Of a stretch of DNA of 64,000 nucleotides, positions 40,001 through 46,619 are shown one piece after another. Source of the DNA: Mactra quadrangularis (taxonomy: Eukaryota > Mollusca > Bivalvia > Venerida > Mactridae). Below the pieces are notes generated by a model. It was not told the origin of the DNA. It ran no database searches and saw only the letters and a program-made list of their open reading frames with translations. Position 1 is the stretch's first letter, and each line of letters opens with the position of its first letter. The stretch spans positions 22,284,464 to 22,348,463 of the forward strand of contig CM046296.1 of the NCBI GenBank assembly GCA_025267735.1. The letters run 5' to 3'. A program made the position numbers and the translations under genes.

Positions 40001-41264
40001 CTGTGCCAATATTAAGTTTGAGATATTTTTGTAATTTCCTATTCATAGGAAAGAATTTATAGTTTCACTTTAAATAGATTTTGGTCTATAAATATAATTT
40101 ATAAAAAATGTTTTAATATCATTACAGGAATAATGCATGATGTCAATTTAATTTAACCAAATCCATAGTTATAAATTTAGTTTCTTAACAATTTACATTT
40201 AACAAATGGTTAATTTTAGTTTTATGTTTTCTTTCCCCAGTTGTAAATTACAACGTGTGTTTCGACCTAATAGAAGTAAGCCAACAAAACCTGACCTAAC
40301 GCCTGAACCTGGATATCGAAGTAAGATTTATTTGCAAGCTTATTTTAACAAAAACAATTACTTATTTCAGACAAGTTAACAGCTATTTACTGTCTAATAT
40401 ACCATTAATGACTTTCTCCCACAAGCAACTACCTTTCATAAACAACCAACTCCAGACTATGTTGGTAGCTTAGCAAGCCCCAGACTTGCTGTTTCCTGTT
40501 GAGTAAACATTGTATTTACTGAATACATAAAACGTCGTAATTAGCTGACTAAAAGTTGATTTATGAATGGCAATATTTTTCATTCACTATTGAACTATAG
40601 GTACCCATAGTTGAATATGAAATATGAATATGTAATGGTATATACACTGTATGTGTCCCTTCTTGGTACATGCAAAAAGTCCCTTAATATGATAATAACA
40701 TTGTTGTATTATTTTCATTTCAGGTTTTCCCCAGACAAGTAAGTTTTTGTATAATATTTTCATTGACTGTGAAATGCCATTTTCAATGAGTTAAGATTTT
40801 TGTCAATTAAATGGTATACAGTTTTGTACAATAACCTTTGATCATTGAAATTATCACGAGGCAGGTGATCTTCCCTGTACCTATTTACACTAAGGTGGAG
40901 CATGAATCCTATTGGGTCCTAGGGTGGAGTGAAACAACAGTGGGTAAATTTCTTGCTCATGGAAATTAGCATTGCCTCTTGGCAGGTTCAAATTCTGGAC
41001 CCTGCAATCCTTTAGCGCAATTCCTCCCTCTGAACCACTGCTCCTAAATAATCTCTAATATGTACACATATTTTTAAAACTTCACAAAATGAGGGAATTA
41101 TTTTAAAGATATTTTCTCTCCTCATAATCACCACTGAGCACCCACCTACTTTTGTTGAATACGAGTAATAATTGTTTACTTTGTTTGTACTAACAATTTC
41201 ATTTTTACAACAGAAAAACTGTCACTTTTATATCTTCATTCCAGAGCCAGATTATGTTTTCTAA
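15572..41264 (+). CDS. Cadherin-like single-pass membrane receptor (22 exons)
   Basis: Predicted exons: 15572-15644, 17764-17859, 19203-19367, 20525-20597, 22251-22420, 23730-23921, 25481-25605, 27087-27276, 28923-29056, 30510-30693, 31390-31548, 32137-32271, 33784-33909, 34458-34643, 35921-36111, 36672-36912, 38309-38450, 39052-39252, 39661-39807, 40241-40320, 40724-40738, 41245-41264 (TAA). All have AG/GT borders and join in frame to about 1014 aa. Residues 1-24 are a signal peptide. Residues 25-192 form an ectodomain I cannot name, with a PCCG motif at 69-72. Residues 193-925 hold about seven cadherin-like repeats. Calcium-type motifs are clear in some (ATDPD, VDINEPPRF, DVNDNVPVF) and weak in others. 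Residues 939-961 are the transmembrane helix, followed by a tail of about 53 aa ending DYVF. A role in extracellular adhesion or recognition is inferred. Most repeats use two exons. The very 5' exon is less certain than the rest. Confidence 0.8.
15960..16032. repeat. ATT trinucleotide microsatellite
   Basis: About 22 uninterrupted TTA/ATT units lie in intron 1 of the cadherin-like gene and are likely length-polymorphic. Confidence 0.95.
16519..16726. mobile_element. Harbinger-like MITE, copy 1 (TAA duplication)
   Basis: The ends are GGCCACAACAAGTTGATCAT and ATGATCAACTTGTTGTGGCC, a perfect 20-bp inverted repeat. The 3-bp flank TAA is present on both sides. A 3-bp TWA target duplication is typical of the PIF/Harbinger superfamily. 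Related copies are at 36316 and 43934. The interior has a CTCGCTCGCTC motif and no coding capacity. Confidence 0.75.
17432..17724. mobile_element. MITE-like repeat, family F, copy 2
   Basis: It begins GGGGCTGATCCAGAAATT, repeats GGGGTCCAAACTTT, and ends with GACCCTCCTGACCCCCGTCC. It lies in intron 1 of the cadherin-like gene, ending about 40 bp before the acceptor of exon 2. It is the same family as 10408-10637 and 25124-25424. Confidence 0.65.
18231..18774. repeat. Dispersed repeat family G, copy 1
   Basis: It starts AGCTCGACTTTACGAAG and ends CTTAGTCGAGC...CAGCTCTTGT. It contains three diverged tandem units sharing TTATCAACCACATCTCATGT. A related element at 37143 begins AAGCTCGACTATTCGGAG and carries its own tandem array. 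Confidence 0.6.
19071..19130. repeat. Small foldback related to the MULE-like ends at 62780
   Basis: It has GTCGGAACTCCTCGGCCATT on the left and GAGGTGTTCCGAATGGCA on the right, able to fold back. It shares the CATTCGGAACA/CCTCGGCC vocabulary with the element at 62780-63129. Confidence 0.5.
19423..19680 (+). mobile_element. tRNA-derived SINE, family 1, variant head
   Basis: A tRNA-like head (GTAGCACAGTTGGTAGGGC, box B-like GTTCAAATCCC) is followed by the family 1 body, including CCCTTCCATTTTGACAATAA. The anticodon-region sequence differs from the 13209 copy and resembles the 35256 copy, suggesting a second subfamily. Its 3' end runs into the Tc1-like MITE. The open frame crossing exon 3 and this SINE is exon read-through. 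Confidence 0.75.
19682..20045. mobile_element. Tc1/mariner-like MITE flanked by TA
   Basis: The ends CAGTACCCACCAAAAGTTTG and CAAACTTTTGGTGGGTACTG are perfect 20-bp inverted repeats with TA on both sides. CAGT-type ends and TA duplication are typical of Tc1-like transposons. It has no transposase and lies at the end of a SINE in intron 3 of the cadherin-like gene. Confidence 0.85.
20316..20455 (-). mobile_element. tRNA-like SINE fragment, family 4
   Basis: On the minus strand, GCCACGGCCTTGGCATAGTG, then GGTTAGCATGTC and a box B-like GGGTTCAAGCC give a tRNA-like head. It lacks the family 1 body. No true tRNA fold can be closed with its flanks. Confidence 0.45.
20646..21366. mobile_element. 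hAT-like MITE split by a nested MITE
   Basis: The left part (GGGCAGCAGTCATTCAC, TTTCTTTCGAATC) and the right part (GGAATTGAATTGTTGTAGCC) match the two ends of the intact element at 24652-25049. They are separated by the insertion at 20797-21139. It lies in intron 4 of the cadherin-like gene. Confidence 0.6.
20797..21139. mobile_element. Nested MITE with CAGTCCCATAAA ends
   Basis: The inverted ends CAGTCCCATAAA and TTTATGGGACTG enclose about 340 bp that are richer in GC than the surroundings and full of CGTACGG/CCGTACG motifs. The small plus-strand open frame inside lies wholly within the element and is not treated as a gene. No clear target duplication was identified. Confidence 0.65.
21789..21892. 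repeat. Short foldback element
   Basis: AAATATCACGTTCTACAGAGG is mirrored by CCTCTGTAGGATGTGATATTT about 60 bp later. The element of about 104 bp can fold into a hairpin. It lies in intron 4. Confidence 0.55.
22507..22700 (-). mobile_element. SINE family 2, partial copy
   Basis: It shares GGATTTAGATGTTAA, CTGATAACTGCTCTACATGA and TTTAGAATCAGTG with the copies at 30145-30473 and 59738-59890. The tRNA-like head is degraded. It lies just after exon 5 of the cadherin-like gene. Confidence 0.55.
23038..23432. repeat. Dispersed repeat family D, copy 2 (inverted)
   Basis: It is the reverse-complement counterpart of 12251-12620 (TTTAGACCAAGGTTTGCAAG, GTAGCTTTCGTCTAGACG, GTAGGCGAGCGGAAAATTTT). The minus-strand open frame here resembles the plus-strand one in copy 1 only because of shared repeat sequence. 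Confidence 0.6.
24652..25049. mobile_element. hAT-like MITE with 8-bp target duplication
   Basis: The element runs from TAGGGCTGCATGATTCA to TGAATCGTTGCAGCTCTA. The flanks ATTGATTC and ATAGATTC match at 7 of 8 bases, consistent with an aged hAT duplication. Subterminal TCGATTTGATGCGATTCG-type sequence is mirrored. A split relative is at 20646-21366. It lies in intron 6 of the cadherin-like gene. Confidence 0.75.
25124..25424. mobile_element. MITE-like repeat, family F, copy 3 (inverted)
   Basis: The termini GGCGGATCCAG and CTGGATCTGCC give the clearest inverted ends of the family. GGACCCCC/GGGGGTCC tracts lie inside both ends. It ends about 56 bp before exon 7 of the cadherin-like gene. Confidence 0.65.
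25853..26045. repeat. Fragments of families E and D side by side
   Basis: TTTTTCAATGAAAAAATCAG to about 25912 matches family E at 32297 and 34020. From 25915 the sequence (GTCATGAATATTATAATAAG, GTAGGCGAGCAGAAAATTTT) matches family D at 23038-23432. Confidence 0.5.
26648..26925. repeat. Dispersed repeat family E, copy 1
   Basis: It shares GGCGGGCGTCCGA, CTGCCATTTATTGTCAGATC, ACCACAACTCTAC and GTGGTTTCCACATTACATTT with the copies at 32297 and 34020. It is intronic and non-coding. Confidence 0.6.
27298..27430 (+). mobile_element. tRNA-Ser/Leu-like SINE fragment, family 3
   Basis: GGTCGAGTGGTTAAGACATT followed by GTTCGAATCCC gives box A/B-like spacing. A short unrelated body (TTCCTTGAGCAAGGAACTTA) follows. 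A mature tRNA cannot be closed because the acceptor ends do not pair. It starts about 20 bp after exon 8 of the cadherin-like gene. Confidence 0.6.
27782..28244. mobile_element. Possible degraded hAT-like MITE
   Basis: The left end AGGGCTGCCACGAGC and the right end GATCCATAGCCCT are roughly inverted. ACTCGAGTATT-type sequence lies inside. No convincing target duplication was found, so this is tentative. Confidence 0.4.
28413..28742. mobile_element. MITE-like element, family C, copy 2
   Basis: The ends GGGCCTTTAGTCAGTTAT and TAACTGACTAAAGTCCC are inverted repeats. AATTA occurs directly outside each end, a possible 5-bp target duplication. The family matches 8336-8701. Confidence 0.65.
29603..29726. 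mobile_element. Foldback element, family B-like
   Basis: The left arm (CGTCAACTCTGGTGTAAGAT) is mirrored by the right arm (ATCTTACACCAAAGTTGACG). It includes the TTTATTTCA motif seen at 4763-4921. A lone left arm recurs near 34945-34990. Confidence 0.6.
30145..30473 (-). mobile_element. tRNA-derived SINE, family 2, inserted beside a splice acceptor
   Basis: On the minus strand it begins with a tRNA-like head (GCCACCTGGCTAGCTCAGTT, box B-like GGTTTGATTCCC), continues with the family 2 body, and ends in a simple T-rich tail as seen on the plus strand. TTACTTGTACATT is duplicated exactly on both sides (30132-30144 and 30474-30486), a 13-bp target duplication. The right duplicate ends only 23 bp before exon 10 of the cadherin-like gene, so the insertion replaced most of the upstream intron context of that acceptor. 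Confidence 0.8.
32297..32578. repeat. Dispersed repeat family E, copy 2
   Basis: It begins TTTTCAATGAAAAAAAATTC and contains CACAGGCGGGCGTCCGAAGT, ending at GTGGTTTCCACATTACATTT. It starts about 25 bp after exon 12. Confidence 0.6.
34020..34400. repeat. Dispersed repeat family E, copy 3, longer 3' part
   Basis: It shares the family E core with a deletion, then continues with GAAATTGAGCGGACATGAAA and a GACTGACTGACCAACCAA tail. The open frame across it is not conserved in other copies. Confidence 0.55.
34579..34947. repeat. 74-bp tandem array made from an exon end plus its splice donor
   Basis: Five copies of a 74-bp unit start at 34584, 34658, 34732, 34806 and 34880. The first copy covers the 3' end of coding exon 14 and its donor (CAG|GTATGA). 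The other four lie in the intron and repeat the coding-like text and a GT site. Read past the first donor, the frame meets TAA after four codons, and 74 is not a multiple of three, so the extra copies cannot lengthen the protein in a simple way. Confidence 0.9.
35256..35528 (-). mobile_element. tRNA-derived SINE, family 1, variant head
   Basis: Minus-strand head with GGTCGGTAGCTCAGTTGGTA and box B GGTTCGAATCC. The body matches the other family 1 copies. Its head resembles the 19423 copy rather than the 13209 copy. It lies in intron 14 of the cadherin-like gene. Confidence 0.8.
36316..36534. mobile_element. Harbinger-like MITE, copy 2 (inverted, diverged)
   Basis: It starts GGCCACAATAAATTGATGAT and ends CACATGATCAATTTGTT. 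The internal order is reversed relative to 16519-16726. The right terminus has lost GGCC. Confidence 0.6.
37143..37930. repeat. Family G element with 165-bp tandem array
   Basis: It begins AAGCTCGACTATTCGGAG. From about 37225 a unit of about 165 bp recurs roughly four times (TTTGAAACTA at 37262, 37426, 37591 and 37758), each with CAAGCTGCATAACTCTATCA or a variant. The period is a multiple of three, which explains the repeated small open frames. It is intronic, between exons 16 and 17. Confidence 0.8.
37960..38289. mobile_element. MITE-like element, family H, copy 2
   Basis: It has AACTCGCAAATTTTCACGAG on the left and TTAAATTGGAGCCCTG on the right, matching 14327-14717. It ends only about 20 bp before exon 17. 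Confidence 0.5.
39303..39375 (+). mobile_element. SINE family 2 tRNA-like head fragment
   Basis: TTGGCTAGCTCAGTCGGTTG resembles the head of the family 2 copy at 30145-30473 in the opposite orientation. Only the 5' part remains. Confidence 0.45.
40860..41046 (-). mobile_element. tRNA-like SINE fragment, family 5, copy 1
   Basis: It shares ACCTATTTACACTAAGGTGG-like and GGAGTGAAACAACAGTGGG text with 42535-42720. A degenerate tRNA-like head lies at its right end on the minus strand. It lies in the last intron of the cadherin-like gene. Confidence 0.5.
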
Positions 41265-42534
41265 AATAAGCACATCATCAAATGGTTAGAGAAAAACAAC
41301 AGTTGGATGTAACAAGATGAGAAATAAAGATATTTCATCAAGCCAGTATAAACACATGCATGTATTTAGAGGTTATCAGGACACTCTAGATACCATCTGA
41401 TTTTAAGCTATAATGGTAAAAACATAGGTCTACCAGTAGAAATTTCATACAAGATCAACAGTTATCAATACTCATGGACAATTTTTTCTTATTCCTGATG
41501 ACATCATTAATCAATAATACTTGTTAATACTTTCCGCATATGATATAATGTTACAAATTTCTAGTTCATCATGACTTTCTAGGCAGAGTGTAGATCATTT
41601 TACCTAGCAGTATTCATACTTGCAAGGGTGAAAGTTTTCAGTAATAAAACTAATTAATAATTAATACTTGTAAATTAAGCTATGTAATTTATATATAATT
41701 TGTCTATTCCAGTATTTTGAAAGTAGGTTTTCAGTATTTTGAAAATTTTCAACTTTCACCTACGTACATGTCTGCTTTTATGCATATCTTAGGTTCATAC
41801 ATGTCTTTGGCAAATACTATATATCTCTCTTTTTTAAGTAAAAAGTAATTACAGAAAAGATAATTCATGTAGTTTCCTAAACTTATATTTGACGAGATCT
41901 CTATTATATAGACATTGAAATATGTAAGCAAGGCTGTAGCGAAGTTATATTATGTTGTCATACGGAGTTCTTCAGTTTTATTGAGTATTTAATAGCAAGT
42001 AATATAAAAAATAAAATTGTCTGCTTTATATATCATCAGAAGAGAACCTGTATTTTATTTACAAAAACATACATAGCTCATAAGCAACAATTCTCAATCA
42101 CATGTCAATGAACAACTTGGGTAATAAATTGTTTTATCATATTTTCTTTGTTAAATGCCCCTGGGTCATTAGGTTTTCCAAAAGGGGGGTTATTAAAGGA
42201 TTCTGAATGCTATGCTTATTTTTGTAAGCTGAAGATCATTGAAATGCTTGGACATGTAACAAGAAGCAAAATGATAACAACCATCCTATATTTTAATGTT
42301 AATTCTACATGACTTGGAATATTTATGAAAATTATTATCATATTATGTTTAAAAATAAAAGATCAGTTACTGAATTTATTTATTCTGTTATTATGTAATG
42401 TTTTATATTAATCTCCCTCTGATACATGTATATTGTTTCTCCTAATGAACACCTTTTTTAAAAAGTTAAGTGCAGTTTAAAGTCTGCTTCCATACACATG
42501 TTCAGCCAACTACAATTTTGTATGACAATCTCTG
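41265..42534. other. 3' flank of the cadherin-like gene
   Basis: Probable 3' UTR and downstream sequence. Poly(A) signals AATAAA occur at 41323-41328, about 60 bp after the stop, and at 42010-42015. Which is used cannot be told. No other gene was recognised. Confidence 0.5.
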
Positions 42535-42720
42535 ATCATTTAATTCACCTTTAAGCAAGTGACTCTTACAGTACCCATTTACACCTGGGTGAAGTGAAAC
42601 AATCTTGCTCAAGGAAATTAGCAGTGTCCCTAATAGGACTCAAACCAGGCACCTCTCAATCCCACGGCTAGAGTCCTACCACTGAACTACTGTGCCGACA
42701 TATCTACCAGACTCCTTGTT
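42535..42720 (-). mobile_element. tRNA-like SINE fragment, family 5, copy 2
   Basis: On the minus strand, GCACAGTAGTTCAGTGGTAG then GACTCTAG and a box B-like GGTTTGAGTCC give a tRNA-like head. The body matches 40860-41046. Confidence 0.55.
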
Positions 42721-42964
42721 GGTTCAATGCACAGTGAATGTTTTACAGTAAACCATTTTTGCTGGACAATAAGGACAGTTACAGAGGTTAAACTAGTATA
42801 TTTGTATTCATGGCAGTAAACTAGCGTAACCTAAAGAATAAATGCTAAAAGTTCAACAAAGGGAATTAGGCACTACGTATCATGTATCATATATCATATT
42901 TATCTGTATCACATATGTTGGTCATAGTCTCCAAAGCTGGACAATAAGCCTTGGTTATTTGATA

Positions 42965-42995
42965 TACGAGGTGTGATCCAGAAATAACCGAACCT
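42965..42995. repeat. Possible solitary mariner-type end
   Basis: TACGAGGTGTGATCCAGAAA resembles the terminal inverted repeats of some mariner elements and begins with TA. No partner end or transposase was found nearby. Confidence 0.25.
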
Positions 42996-43629
42996 ATGAG
43001 GCAGAGTCAACAAGTTTTACCACATAATTTATACTTGGATTATATATGATTTAAAATAATTATGTTCTTGTACAAATTGGTACATACGCATGTATAACAA
43101 AATGTAGAAAATGTGAAAATGAGTATAATATCAAATTAAGTTAGCTGTACCCTTTATTATTAGCATATAATGATGTCGTATGCAACTCTTCTCGTAAAAA
43201 CTACACGTAAGACGTAATTTTAGGTAATTCGCAACGTCGTTGTTGCAAGATACATAATTTTATGCGTCCCATTCATTTAGCTATAAAATCGTTAATATTG
43301 GTCAGATTCTATAATTGTTTTCAGTTTCATGCATCGGAGATGTTGTACTTTCCGAAAAAGTAAAAATCAAACATTTTGTCATTAAGCTCGGTTTTTACAG
43401 AGCCTGGGCCCGTATTATCAAGCGTTTTACGACCGATTTTAGTCGTAAATCCTTCTATATTTCATTGTTAAATTATCGTAAGATTGTTGATAATATGCTG
43501 CCCTGGTCCATATCAAAAGAATTTGCCTACATTTAGCAATACAATGCAAAAATATATATTCCTATCAAGTATATGACCAGCACAATACACATAAGTATAG
43601 CACAAGGTATTATGAGCTGAGTCTGTGAA

Positions 43630-43875
43630 TTAACAGGATACCAGCCGAAATAACAATTTGATCACATACGCAATGTAGTGTTAATTATTATACAAAACAT
43701 TTTAACTACAGAACACTTGATTATGATTGTTTCTATTCTATGGCTAAATGAACAAGATAATTAGAAACTTTAGACAACCTCTTACAATTGAGATAATTAC
43801 ATAATTGTAGGAGCAATTTATAGCTGATGTCTGCACAATTAACACCTTCCTTGCCTATCTGTCTATCAACAGAAC
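43630..43875. repeat. Inverted copy of the RhoGAP upstream region
   Basis: Read as reverse complement, this stretch aligns by eye with 46155-46400. Shared blocks include TGATAGACAGATAGGC, GGAAGGTGTTAATTGT, ATAAATTGC and AGGTTGTCT in the same order. The right partner holds the first TATA-like box of the RhoGAP gene. No coding sequence is recognisable beyond it. Confidence 0.65.
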
Positions 43876-43933
43876 AGAACAGATCTTTATTTCACCTACG
43901 TAAATTACTACAGTATTGAGTTTATACGTTTTA

Positions 43934-44143
43934 GGCCACAACAAGTTGATCATATGTTCTATGAATTCGCTCCACCTTTATTTTGATGGTTTTTACAAAA
44001 AAAATATTTTTACCCCCTCGCTCGCTCATAATAGTTTGGTCAAACCGTATATAAAGCAACTGAACTAAGATTTTTTTCTTCGCTCGCTCGTCCCATTTTT
44101 TCCCAGAAAAATCCGTAAAACACATGATCAACTTGATGTGGCC
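43934..44143. mobile_element. Harbinger-like MITE, copy 3 (TTA duplication)
   Basis: The ends GGCCACAACAAGTTGATCAT and ATGATCAACTTGATGTGGCC are nearly perfect inverted repeats. TTA flanks both sides. The interior matches 16519-16726, including TCGCTCGCTC. A lone end (GGTCACAACAAATTGATCAT) recurs at about 44447. Confidence 0.75.
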
Positions 44144-44465
44144 TTATATAGCACAATAAAACATTTAATCTTTGCAAAAAAACAGTCGACATTAGACTGA
44201 TTAAGATATGTAAAATAAAATTGTACAAAATTTACTGAGATACAAACTGTGTTATAGCATAATCATAGGTATACAAGAATATGGAATAACACATTGTTTT
44301 ATAACAATACATGAGCAATAATTAAAATGCAGCCAGCAGTAAGATGAAAACTAAACCAGTAAAATACATGTTTCTCATGATTGTTGCTTCTAGCTGTAAG
44401 CTCGAAGGTAGCAGTATTATAGTATCATTTTTCATTTCCAAATAAGGTCACAACAAATTGATCAT

Positions 44466-45535
44466 GGGACGGGTAGAAAATTGGTACCCGGGTACCCGAG
44501 GCCGTATTACCCGCGGATACCCGGGTACCCGCTGTTATCATGAAAGAGTTGTTTTTCCCGCATCCTGGCACTTGCTTATAAAATGACAACGAACCAAGCT
44601 ACACCATAGAGACAAGCTTGGCAATTTTTCAAACTTCTCGGTGAAAAACACAAAACAAAAATTTGTGACCTTGAGTTGATTTACCGTGGTGGCGGTAGAC
44701 CTACCTCTTCCATGAAGAAACTCCTCGAGTTAAACAGCCTATGAGACTTCGTAAACGATCCGCTACAGTATATATCAGAGCTGATTAAATCGATATCATT
44801 CAACCCCTTTCATAGTGCATTCCGGCAATTTCTGTCTCGTCAGAAAGTGTTCAGCGTCGCAGTGCTTACAATCCCAAAGCAGAAAGCAAATCTTGACCCG
44901 AGTGTCGTAGACGCAGTTATATATATGAATAAATATAACAAATCCAGGTTACATGCCACCGAGCCTTTCAAGGTCTGTTTGCCACCACCTACGTTTATTA
45001 AGTCCGAGCCAGAAGTAGGTCTAAACGTACCCACACGTAGTTCGGAGCCTTCCACTTCATCCACTTCCAAGTCTGCCGACCAGTAGTGGAAATGCGAACA
45101 TTTTTTATACTGATAGTGGAGAACGTATATTGACGATGTCAGTTAAAAGTGGAATACGTTTAGTTTTCATGTTGTATTTGCAAATAAATTGAGAAAAACT
45201 CTTCAGTGTTGATATTTTGCAATTACAACGAAATAAGTCAAAATGCCACTGCTCAAGCGATTTTTTTCAAGAAGCAGAATTCATATTAGTTGGTAAATAA
45301 ATGTTTTACATTGACGTCGGCCATATTGCCGTAAAGTAGTGCCAATAGAGATTTACGCTAGATGAACATTTCCAATTAGTACTGATCGAGGCTGATTTTT
45401 TAATTGCTGAAAAATCGAAACTAGTTTATGATTAAAGTGTTTTATATTACGGGTACCGGGTAATAACTTTGTACCCGGGTAGTAGCCTTGCCCGACCCGA
45501 TACCCGGGTACTCGAGTACTCGTCCCAGCCCTAGT
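44466..45535 (+). pseudogene. Collapsed hAT transposase with BED-finger and dimerisation remnants
   Basis: The ends are rich in TACCCGGGTACCC, and the right end reads ACTCGTCCCAGCCCTA, like a hAT terminus. At about 44619-44740 a broken frame reads WQFFKLLGEKHKTKICDLEL then YRGGGRPTSSMKKLLEL, resembling a BED zinc finger with a lost first cysteine. At 44847-45086 an open frame begins MFSVAVLTIPKQKANLDPSV, resembling the hAT C-terminal dimerisation domain (FSVAG...R..L.P). The catalytic middle is missing, so the element is internally deleted and inactive. Confidence 0.7.
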
Positions 45536-46154
45536 GCACACATTCAGACAGACAATATAACTAGCTTTCTGTTCGTATGTAACAACGTGAACTCGATCAA
45601 GGTTTGCTAAACGATATTTTTGCATAGGGAGAACATTTCTACTCGATGTGAGTGAGGCCAGTTTAAAGATGGATTTCATGGAAGGCTGCTGCAGTGAGTC
45701 AGTCATCAAAAAGGAGAAAATGTTAATAAGAAATAATAAGCCAAGTATACGTCCTCTTACCGGTGTATCAAAAGTTGTCAAGAATTTTCGAATGCTTATG
45801 CTTAGTAATTATTAATAATTTAGACCTAGAGGTGAGTAGGTCCTCAAATCGCCGTAATATTACTAAAAAATCTCGAAAGGGTGGCGTAAAGCACCATAAA
45901 AAACAATAAAACAATACGAAATCGTATATTTTGAATCTTATGCAATCTAAAACATTCTCGCAATAAAACAAAAACATGCATATACATATACGAGTACAAC
46001 TGACAAAAAATTGTAATTCAAACTCCTACCATTAGACTTCCAAATCTTTTCATAACAACATAATTTTCATGTTAAATAATCAATTATAATTACATATTTA
46101 TTAAAGTCTGTCACATATCCGTACAGATTTATGAATACATATTAATTGCTATTA
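45536..46154. other. Unannotated stretch upstream of the RhoGAP gene
   Basis: AT-rich non-coding sequence. The minus-strand open frames overlap the hAT end or are short, and none shows a domain. Confidence 0.45.
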
Positions 46155-46400
46155 AGTGAACTGATGATAGACAGATAGGCTGGGAAGGTGTTAATTGTTT
46201 AAAGTAAGGACACTAGCCATAAATTGCTTCTGTAATTATCATAATTGGTACAGGTTGTCTTAAATGTTTAATTGTCTTAAATTAAAGTGTTTCTATTGTT
46301 TTACTATAATCGACACTTAAGACCGTGTGTCTGTAATTTTAATTGTTCCATATCCTGTGATGATATTCGTTTTTGTATAAAAAGGGCTGACCCCGTCTTT
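46155..46400. repeat. RhoGAP upstream arm of the inverted duplication
   Basis: Partner of 43630-43875 in opposite orientation, separated by about 2.3 kb that contains a MITE and the hAT remnant. It includes the first TATA-like box, so it probably represents duplicated promoter sequence. Confidence 0.65.
46376..46384 (+). promoter_or_regulatory. TATA-like box 1 of the RhoGAP gene
   Basis: TATAAAAAG lies 26-34 bp before two initiator-like sites, TTTCAGCA and TTCAGTT (46402 and 46410). That spacing is normal for a polymerase II core promoter and would give a 5' leader of about 210 nt. Confidence 0.55.
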
Positions 46401-46558
46401 CAGCAATTCAGTTTTCAATTGCAAGTTAACTATTAGCATTGAAAAACAAAATCTGGAATATTTAACGTATTAATTTACAGTGCGACTTGGTATACATAGA
46501 TTTTATATCTCTCTCTATGTTTTATGGACATATATTGTTGAAGAAAAAAGGGCTTAGA

Positions 46559-46566
46559 TATAAAAG
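46559..46566 (+). promoter_or_regulatory. TATA-like box 2 of the RhoGAP gene
   Basis: TATAAAAG lies about 26 bp before ATTCAGTTCG (initiator A near 46585), giving a leader of only about 35 nt before the ATG at 46620. It could be an alternative core promoter. Confidence 0.45.
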
Positions 46567-46619
46567 TGAGAAAGTTTCTGATTCAGTTCGTTGTAGTTAA
46601 ATTGCTGAGTTAGCTAACA

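Noticed and set aside
45353..45781. 142-aa minus-strand open frame as a gene
   Set aside because: Its C-terminal half is encoded by the CCCGGGTA-rich hAT end, and no domain or splice context was found.
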